NCBI GenBank assembly: GCA_963930775.1
Contig: OZ005691.1
Location: forward strand, 1,922,001 to 1,986,000
Direction of reading: 5' to 3'
DNA: 64,000 nucleotides
From: Cliona cf. orientalis
Taxonomy: Eukaryota; Porifera; Demospongiae; Clionaida; Clionaidae
Below, in pieces: positions 56,122 to 64,000 of the stretch. The translations under genes and the position numbers were made by a program. The notes under the pieces were generated by a model that was not told the origin of the DNA, did no database searches, and saw nothing but the letters and a program-made list of their open reading frames with translations. How positions within the stretch are numbered: the first letter of the stretch is position 1; each line of letters starts with the position of its first letter.

Positions 56122-58550
56122 ACTAAGCAGGAAAAAAAATGGTCCGAAAACCACCTCACAGTCGAGCTGGATGCATAGCAGAGTCATACAATGCAAGCAG
56201 GCATCCAAATAGCCATATATGCCATGTTTGGTAAAGGGTCGTCAACGTACCCCGCGCGCCCGTAATTTTTTTTATGGGCAAACATTGCAAGTGAATGGCT
56301 TCCTATACAAACATATGGGAATACTTCAAAGTGCCGTAACTTTAATTCTAAGGTGTGAATCAAAATTCCCTGCCATCAAAATTCTAGTTTTGACCCATTC
56401 TGCGTGCCCATGTAAAAAATATCTCCCCGAGTGCTCCCAAGTCCTCAGGGAATTACATTAATTATTTAAATTCTTTTTTTTCAAGGCGACCAGAACACTA
56501 AGCAGAAAAAAAAATTGCACCACCACATAGTTGAGCTGGATGCATAGTAGAGCCATACAATGCAAGTAGGCAGCCTATACATCAATTTCGACCAAAGTGG
56601 GTAATGGTCGTCACGCTGATGTGCGCGCGTGGCCCCGCCCCCCTACGTAGCGCGTTGGCGGAAAACATTGCAAACGCATGGCTTCCTATACAAACATATG
56701 GGGGTAACTTCAAAGGGCCGTAACTTTAATTCTAAGGCGTGAATCAAAATTTCCCGGGATCAAATCTCTAGTTTCGACCCATTCTGCGTGCCCATGTAAA
56801 AATTATCCTCCCAAGTGCTCCCAAACCCCCCATGAATTAGATTATTTATTTAAATTTGCTTTTTTTTTCTACTTAGTGTTTAATTTCTACTTAGTGTATA
56901 ACAAGGAGACCACACACTAAGCAGAAAAAATTGTCCAAAATACACCACATAATTGAGCTGAGTGCATAGTAGAGCCAAACAATGGCAAGTAGGCACCCTA
57001 TACATCAAATTTGACCAAAGTGGGTGATGGTCGTCACGTTGCTGTGCGCGCGTGGCCCCGCCCCTCACGTAGCGCATGGGTGGAAAACATTGCAAATGCA
57101 TGGCTTCCTGTATAAACATATGGGATAACTTCAAAGGGCCGTAATTTTAATTCTAAGGTGTGAATCAAAATTCCCCCAGGTCAGATCCTTAATTTTGACC
57201 CATTCTGCGTGCTTATATAAAAATTGTGGCATAATATACTTTATAAACCCCTAAGGATTTTCTTCTTCCCTATTCCTTTTTTCTTTTTTTCTATTTAGTG
57301 TGTTAATTTTTTTTTCAAGGCAACCTGAACACTAAGCAGAAAAAAAAAATTGTCCAAAACCACCACATAGTTGAGCTGGATGCTTCGTAGAGCCATACAA
57401 TGCAAGCAGGCACCCTATACTCCAATTTTGACCAAAGTAGGTAAAGGTCGTCACGTTTGTGTGCGCGCGCCTAACGGCGATTCCCCGTTTTTCACGTAGC
57501 GCGTGGGCGGAAAACATTGCAAACGCATGGCTTCTCTATACAAACATATGGGAAAACTTCAAAGGGCCGTAACTTCGATTCAAAGGCGTGAATCAAAATT
57601 CTTTCAGGTCAAATCTCTAGTTTCGACCCATTCTGCGTGCCCATGTAAAAATTATGTCCCCAAGTACTCCCAAACCCCCCATGAATTAGATTATTTATTT
57701 AATTATTTAAATTCTTTTTTTCAAGGCAACCAGAACACTAAGCAGAAAAAAAATTGTCCAAAAACCACGATATAATCAAGCTGGATGCATAGTGGAACCA
57801 TACAATGCAAGCAGGCAGCCTAAATTTCAATTTTGTCAAAAAGTTGGTAAAGGTCGTCACGTTTATGTGCGCGCGTGGGCGGAAACATTGCAAACGCATG
57901 GCTTCCCTGTACAAACATATGGGAAACTTCAAAGGGCCGTAACTTCATTTCTATGGCGTGAATCAAAATTCTTTCAGGTCAAATCTCTAATTTCGACCCA
58001 TTCTGCGTGTCCATATAAAAATTATGTCCGCAGACGCTCCCAAATCCCCCATGAATTACATTATTTAAGTTTTGTTTTTTTTTCTACTTAGTGTTTAATT
58101 AGTGTTTAACAAGGCGACCAGAACACTAAGCAGAAAAAAAATTGTCCAAAACCACCACATAGTTGATCTGGATGCTTAGTAGAGCCATACAATGCAAGCA
58201 GGCACCCTATACTCCAATTTTGACCAAAGTAGGTAAAGGTCGTCACGTTTGTGTGCGCGCGCCTGACGGGGATTCCCCGTTTTTCACGTAGCGCGTGGGC
58301 GGAAAACATTGCAAACGCATGGCTTCCCTATACAAACATATGGGGAAACTTTAAAGGGCCGTAACTTCATTTCTAAGGCGTGAATCAAAATTCTTTCAGG
58401 TCAAATCTCTAGTTTCGACCCATTCTGCGTGCCCATGTAAAAATTATGTCCCCAAGTACTCCCAAACCCCCCATGAATTACATTATTTAAATTTGCTTTT
58501 TTTTTCTACTTAGTGTATAATTTTCTACTTAGTGTTTAATTTTTTTTTTT
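56122..58550. repeat. Tandem array of ~0.4-kb CACTA-ended units (block 1)
   Basis: Six units begin near 56122, 56484, 56901, 57315, 57722 and 58109 (spacing 362, 417, 414, 407 and 387 bp). Each starts near CACTAAGCAGAAAAA and carries the GAGCTGGATGC, CAATGCAAGCAGGCA, AAAGGGCCGTAACTT and CCATTCTGCGTGCCCATG blocks. The best-preserved units end TTTTTCTACTTAGTG, the inverted partner of the start (for example 58124-58515). They are head to tail. Short frames inside them are not genes. Confidence 0.8.
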
Positions 58551-59116
58551 TGCAACAACAATAAATATAGTAATATTAGATTGGCAAATTAGGTGAATTT
58601 TGAGGATGCTTTTTGTTGTGTACACAAATATGTTCAGGAGAAAGTAGTAAAAAATTTTTGCCATAAGGTTCAATAGAGATAATATTATACAGATTTGTCA
58701 GATTAGGTGAATGTTTGAGAGTGATTTCCGTTGTATATACACATCAGTAAAGTACGATCGAGAAATTAGCCATTTGGGAATGTTCAATAGAGATAATATG
58801 ATTGGGAAAGTTCAATGGAGGTAATATGAGTTGTTTTTCTTTTTTTTTGGTTGTTATTTAGAACATGATATAAGATAAGTGTCAATAATAGATTAGAAGT
58901 TTTCGGAAGAGAATAAAATGATTTTGCCATTGGCTCGCTTGGCATAATCCAAGATAAGGTAGTCAAAAAAGAATACCAATGGAGAGGAGCAGTCCATTGG
59001 CACATGCTGTTATGGGTTAAGCCAGGAACTGCTCCCTCCTAGCTATGCTGTTATGGCTGAAATGCCCCGAGGCCATAACACTAATGATGTAAGGGCAGCC
59101 TATCTAAGAAAAATAG
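58551..59116. other. AT-rich insertion between satellite blocks, left part
   Basis: Not related to the satellite unit. No gene recognised. It is AT-rich and contains near-repeats of GTTCAATAGAGATAATAT (58669 and 58781). Confidence 0.4.
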
Positions 59117-59500
59117 TTGAACAAATGCAGCAGCACAAAACATGCTGAGCGTAGCCTCAGCATTCAGCTTCCAGAAAATGCTAGTGCACTACAGCACTAC
59201 TTGTGCACATGTGTGATTGGTTCAGTAGAAGCTCTTGAGGTACTCATGGGCTTTCATCAATATCAAATGACTAGACAAGTGATTTTTTTGCAAACTGAGC
59301 TAGTACCTACTCAAAGAATGTTGAAGCCAAGAATTGAAATAGAATCACTTCCAGAAGATGATGAGGACATTTACTATCTAAAAACAAAATTTGAAACATA
59401 CTTGCAACGGCCTACACGTACAGCTTGCCCCTCTATATATCCAGAGTTTTATAAATGGTGGCGCTCAGCAACTCCAGCTCAACAGAATAAAAGCAGTTAG
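59117..59500 (+). pseudogene. Possible Helitron-protein fragment
   Basis: A 127-codon frame with real protein-like composition: ALQHYLCTCVIGSVEALEVL, MGFHQYQMTRQVIFL, acidic ESLPEDDEDIYYLKTKFE, then YPEFYKWW. The pattern of a short helical block followed by a QVIFL-type strand and a YPEFYKWW end resembles the part between Rep and helicase in Helitron proteins. That is only a resemblance. No HUH or helicase motif lies in this piece, so if correct it is a fragment. Confidence 0.3.
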
Positions 59501-59783
59501 CATGTCCGCATGCTCGATTCATAATATGGTAATGGTCGCCAACCCAACTTAGGATGCGGTTACTTTCTTGAAAATAAATAAATAAAATAAATAATATACT
59601 CCTCACATGGCAAATCATTTATACAACTGAAATCATTCTCTTCTGACAACTTCTAATCTCTTACTGAAATCTTGTCTTATATCATGTTTCATTTCTTTAA
59701 AAAAACTCCTCAACCTTCATCTGAGCAGCAGGTTAATGACGATCTTTACCTACCACTACATAGGAAAAAAAAAAAAATTGGTT

Positions 59784-59866
59784 TGAGCAAGCGAGATTCG
59801 AACCGGTGCGAGCAATTGCCACAGCTTGGAAGACACTGAGCTTAACCAATAGACCATCTGGACAGT
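59784..59866 (-). tRNA. tRNA-like sequence, probably pseudo-tRNA or SINE head
   Basis: On the minus strand there is an A-box-like TGGTCTATTGGTTAAG, an anticodon-arm-like CAGTGTCTTCCAAGCTG and a good B-box GGTTCGAATCTC, followed by a T-run at about 59765-59778 that would terminate Pol III. The acceptor and T stems pair poorly and the variable region is long, so I doubt it is a working tRNA. The anticodon is uncertain. Confidence 0.35.
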
Positions 59867-60034
59867 AGCATAGTTGTGGCTTTTTTTATTTTGACAAGGA
59901 CATTTTCGCTTATAACTCGATAATGAAAGTGAAAATAAAAAATTTGAACGGAGAAAATCTTAGTTTTTTTATGCTCTATCTGCTGGTCTTTGAATTATGT
60001 TTCTAGCATGTTCTGGGGCTGAGTTCAATTACAT

Positions 60035-60067
60035 TATTTACATTACATTACATTACATTACATTACA
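60035..60067. repeat. (CATTA)n microsatellite
   Basis: Five-base repeat of CATTA, about six copies. Confidence 0.85.
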
Positions 60068-60162
60068 TCATTTAGATTAATTGTATTTTTTTCCAACTTA
60101 GGATGTAATTTTTTTTTTCCAGATAAGTTATAGGGTTTTGTTTCTTTTTTTTTTTTTTTTTT

Positions 60163-60995
60163 CAAGGAGACCAGAACACTAAGCAGAAAAAACAAAACTG
60201 TCCAAAACCACCACATAGTTGAGCTGGATGCTTAGTAGAACCATACAATGCAAGCAGGCACCCTATACTTCAATTTTGACCAAAGTAGGTAAAGGTCGTC
60301 ACGTTTGTGTGCGCGTGCCTAACGGGGATTCCCCATTTTTCACGTAGCGCGTGGGCGGAAAACATTGCAAACGCATGGCTTCCCTATACAAACATATGGG
60401 AAAACTTCAAAGGGCCGTAACTTTAATTCTAAAGTGTGAATCAAAATTCCCTGCCATCAAAATTCTAGTTTTGACTCATTCTGCATGCTCATGTAAAAAT
60501 TATCCCCCCAAGTACTCCCAAACCCCCCATGAATTAGATTATTTAATTATTTAATTATTTAAATTTGCTTTTTTTTCTACTTAGTATTTAACAAGGCGAC
60601 CAGAACACTAAGCAGAAAAAAAAATTGTTCGAAAACCGCCACATAGTTGAGCTGGATGCATAGTAGAGCCATACAATGCAAGCAGGCAGCCTATACATCA
60701 ATTTTGATCAAAGTGGGTAATGGTCGTCACGTTAATGTGTGCGCGTGGCCCCGCCCCTCACGTAGCGCGTGGGTGGAAAACATTGCAAATGCATGGCTTC
60801 CTATACAAACATATGGGAGAACTTCAAAGGGCCGTAACTTTAATTCTAAGGCGTGAATCAAAATTCCCCAAGGTCAAATCTCTAGTTTCAACCCATTCTG
60901 CGTGCTCATGTAAAAATTATCTCCCCAAGTGCTCCCCAACCCCCCAAACATTAATTAATTATATAAATTCTTTTTTTTTTCTACTTAGTGTATAA
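60163..60995. repeat. CACTA-ended tandem units (block 2)
   Basis: Two more units of the same family begin near 60163 and 60592 in the same orientation as block 1. The last ends at a TTTTTTCTACTTAGTG match near 60990. Blocks 1 and 2 were probably one array before the 1.6-kb segment at 58551-60160 was inserted. Confidence 0.8.
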
Positions 60996-61144
60996 TTTTT
61001 CCTTATCTTTTATTATATTTAAGCCCATTGTGTGTGTGTATGGAGAGGAACGAGAGGGGAGGGGAAGAAGGAGAGGAGAGAGTGGAGGAGATATGAAGAA
61101 AAGGTGTCAAATGATATAATTATTCTTTGCGGCCTCACGGCCTG

Positions 61145-62490
61145 AGTTACCTCAAACGGCTACACCTCTTGCGGTACAGATGGCAGACGGCAGTGCCAAC
61201 TTTGGGGGAGGTTGCACAGGCAAGTAAGATCTGGCAGGTTTTTTCTTTAGCTGAGAGAGATGAAAAATTCGGTACAATATCTGTAATTGCCTGGGTAAGT
61301 TCAGTCCTAGGGGAGCTCAGCTCGTGGCATGACAAGAGGAAGTGGCTTTCGTCCCCCACACCATCCTTGCACAGTTGACAGATTCTTTCCATTAGGGGGG
61401 TTTTGGGAGATCTGTACCGACCTGTTTCTACTTCTAGGGGTAGGCATCCACATCTCAGTTGTGCAACAATTCTTCTTTTATTTAGTGAAGCTGATCTCAT
61501 AATATACTGCTCGCTTGAAGGAGTTACTTTAATTTCACGGTAATACTTAAATCGGCCACCTGTTTCACTGTCGACTGGGATTTCATCAACTGTCTCTTTC
61601 CATTTCTTTGACTCCAAGTTAGCCAGTGCATCCCACTGCTCATCTCCGGTCATCAACCCACTAAAGTCCTTGATGCTCTCCTTTAGTTCTTTCGTCTTCC
61701 CTGCCCAGTTTTTTGCTGTAGGCTTTCCTGAAATAAATTTACTCCATGCATGTATCTTTTTAGTTACTCTCTCTCCCTCCATTTTCCTAATTCTGTTGTT
61801 GAATCTAAGTATTTGAAATTTGATGGCCATGGCTAAAGGAACCCATCCCGTCTCCCCGAACAAACCAGCTATGGGACGGACCTTACCCACCCCCAGAAGG
61901 TATCTCATCGCGCTATACTGTATACCTAGAATGCTTCTACTTACTGTATGCCCCCAGATGCATGCATTGCACAGGATTATTGGCTGCACCAATTGGTTGA
62001 AAAGCATGGTGTAGGTGTTAGTGTGTAGGCCACCGCACATCCTGGCTCGGTGATTCAATAAAGCAAGTGCTCTGTTGGCTTTCTTTACTAACTCCTGAAA
62101 GGCTAAGTCCCATTCAAGGTGCTCAGACAAAATGAGTCCCAGGTATTTGTACTGGTCAGCATAGGCTATTTCTTCCTTTTCAAGCATAAATGCAGTCTCC
62201 GATCTAGACCTGCCCCTCCCTTTCTTCCTAAAATGTACTACCTTAGTTTTATTGATGTTCAGACTCATACCCCATCTCTTACACCATGCAACAATTACAT
62301 CAATAAGCTTCTGTAGCTGACCCTCGTCTGGGGCTATGACCACAGCATCATCTGCATACAAAAGGCCTGATACCATATCCTTCCCACACTGGACCCCTGC
62401 CTGGGCCTCCTTGATCTCTTCCATCAGGTCATCAATAAACATAGCAAAAAGGGTAGGGGATAAAATGCAGCCTTGCTTTACTTTTTATGC
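61145..62490 (-). mobile_element. 5'-truncated non-LTR retrotransposon (RT C-terminal half)
   Basis: On the minus strand an open frame runs from about 62490 to a stop at 61145-61147. It opens with VKQGCILSPTLFAMFIDDL (RT motif 4 region), then the catalytic LLYADDAVVIAP, KTKVVHF and YKYLGL blocks, the thumb, and ends with a Cys/His motif (CQLCKDGVGDESHFLLSC). The first in-frame Met gives 431 aa. Everything upstream of RT motif 4 (endonuclease, RT fingers) is missing, a typical LINE 5' truncation. The surviving frame has no stop, so the copy is young. Clade not determined. Confidence 0.85.
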
Positions 62491-63419
62491 ATAAAGGTCT
62501 TGTGCTTTCTGCTCATGCGCATAATTATGTACTGGTAAAGATCGTCAATAATGCTAGTGGCACACGTTTGGCTGGTAAGCTATCCACAGACTGGATGCAA
62601 AGCCCCATCGAATCAGAATGTAAGATACCTATATGTACCTAGTCTACACCTGGTGCAGAGAGAGTCAGTGGTGTTTTGGCTGATATCACCAAGAGCCCTA
62701 TAGCCGAGGGCTCTCGGGGTCTATAAGCCTTTGATATAACGGCAAGCAGCAACAAAAGCAGCTCTATAGATTGCACAATGTGCGCGCGGGGTATGTGCTC
62801 TATAGAGCTCTAGTTACTAGTGTGGCTATTTGAGCTTATTGTATTTGGTAAATGATTAGCATTTTTGGTCTAGATATAATCTATGGTTGCCAATGAGTGC
62901 ACTGTATGATAGGTGGGGCCACTGTGCAGACTTACACATAACTGGAGCATCTCTATAGCACATACACCATGCACACTCACTTGCACACTGCCATTGAAGA
63001 GTAGTAGTAGTATAGACCTGCTCTAGTGTAGCCAACATCAGTTATGAGATAATAACCATTTATCGTCATGTACCAGACCCTCCAGCTTGTCAGCCTGCAT
63101 CACTGAAAAGCTGGGAATGAATCTAGGAATGAGGCTATTATTAACAGAGTTGGACTTACATACAGAATACAGTATACATATGATATCCACCTGTGAAAAA
63201 TTCTGCACAAAATGTTAGGCAGACCACACCATTTATTTAGCATTCCACAAAAATTTTCTTTGTGTAATGCTCACTTCCTACTCATCCACAAAAGTTTCTC
63301 CCTCAAAGTTTCCTGTTATACTAGTTCATATCTTACATCTACACAGATCAGGTAGTTTTATCTCACATGTAAGCCCCCCTCTCTTACTATAAATTGAAGT
63401 CCAAACCACTAGCATGCTA
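62491..63419. other. No gene seen
   Basis: AT-rich sequence without convincing exons. A small hairpin (AGAGCCCTATAGCCGAGGGCTCT) lies near 62693-62715. Confidence 0.5.
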
Positions 63420-64000
63420 GTTATTACCCCATGCACATGCGCAGCGGGGTAAAGTATGTTATAATCAGTTGTGTCGTCATCATTATCGTTATCTTTAGCA
63501 TAAAAACTGCCATATCTCGAAACTTAGGCACCTGAGTGACTCGTTAGCACAACGAATCACTTGAATTTAACAAAAAACTGTCTTTAGTGTGCTTCGAATC
63601 GAGGGGCATGATCCATGAGCGTTGCTTTTTGTTTACTATCGTAGGTATGCCTATGGATAGTGCCTACTCAATGCTTAATGCATACATGTACGTGTATCTT
63701 CTGCTCTTGCACAATTGCATATAAGTGGCCTAGTATATACCCATACCCTCGCAAAAGAGGGCCCATGGGGGGTGCACCTTACATTGGGTCTAGATATTCG
63801 AGGTATCAGTATCGTGTTTATACGCGAAAGAGTGCCCAGGCAGGTTACCACGCTGGCTTCATAATTTGAATAGTAGCAGCGGCTACTATTGATTTCAGCC
63901 TTATTCAAGCACGGTTACCAATCCAGAGCAAGGGCGGCTGCAATACTTCACCATGTGTCGTTGAGTGCAGCCATATTTAGTGGGCGTGGCTACTATTGCT
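63420..64000. repeat. Second copy of the dispersed hairpin-headed repeat, then no gene
   Basis: 63420-63675 matches 55563-55830: TTACCCCATGCACATGCGC, GCGGGGTAAAG, GCCATATCTCGA, TAGGCACCTGAG, TGCTTCGAATCGA, TATGCCTAT. After it I see no gene to the window end. Confidence 0.6.

Noticed and set aside
56219..58309. Short frames in the satellite units
   Set aside because: They repeat with the unit, shift between copies and encode nothing family-like.

Overview
This window looks like part of a metazoan genome, most likely a demosponge or another early-branching animal. It is AT-rich and gene-dense, with many short GT-AG introns. It carries recognisable animal housekeeping genes (eIF6, PYROXD1, HSBP1, AMFR, a phospholipase B1-like GDSL lipase). 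It also has an expanded family of parallel beta-helix receptors and numerous short foldback elements. The species is inferred from style and gene content, not proven.

Layout. (1) 1-3099: mostly non-coding, with one small unrecognised single-exon gene on the minus strand (1652-2053). (2) 3100-33364: a receptor cluster. It opens with an eight-exon Ig/FN3 single-pass receptor with a tyrosine-rich tail. Intronless genes of about 1,270-1,290 codons follow, in two subtypes called A and B here. They encode a signal peptide, a right-handed parallel beta-helix ectodomain with GGA[IVL]Y repeats, a Cys-rich stalk, about nine hydrophobic segments and a tyrosine-motif tail. The cluster is about four rounds of one ancestral module [Ig/FN3 receptor - A - B]. 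Round 1 is complete. Round 2 has a receptor-tail pseudogene and an A/B chimeric gene. Round 3 keeps only a 3' stub of A and a 5' stub of B. Round 4 has a receptor-tail scrap, an intact A and a frame-broken B. (3) 33882-49769: conserved genes eIF6 (+), PYROXD1 (-), HSBP1 (+), AMFR/gp78 (-) and a PLB1-like lipase (+). PYROXD1/HSBP1 and AMFR/PLB1 are close head-to-head pairs. Two apparently identical 1,017-bp transposable elements with TTAA flanks sit in lipase intron 1. (4) 50026-52211: a decayed second copy of the lipase that has lost its nucleophile. (5) 52328-55500: a decaying ankyrin-repeat gene rich in foldback elements. (6) 55560-62490: repeats. These are a tandem array of ~0.4-kb units whose ends read CACTA...TAGTG, interrupted by a patch with a possible Helitron fragment and a tRNA-like sequence, then a 5'-truncated non-LTR retrotransposon. 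(7) 62491-64000: no gene seen, one dispersed-repeat copy.

How the genes may work together. The A tails, the B tails and the Ig/FN3 receptor tail all carry a YxxM motif, followed by Asn in A and in the Ig/FN3 receptor. They also carry other YxxI/V/L tyrosine motifs and Pro-rich patches. The module therefore looks like a physically linked set of surface receptors feeding phosphotyrosine (SH2/PI3K-type) signalling. Beta-helix ectodomains have diverged while membrane regions are nearly uniform, and the cluster shows chimerism and pseudogenes. That pattern resembles recognition-receptor loci. This functional reading is inference; the architecture and rearrangements are read from the sequence.
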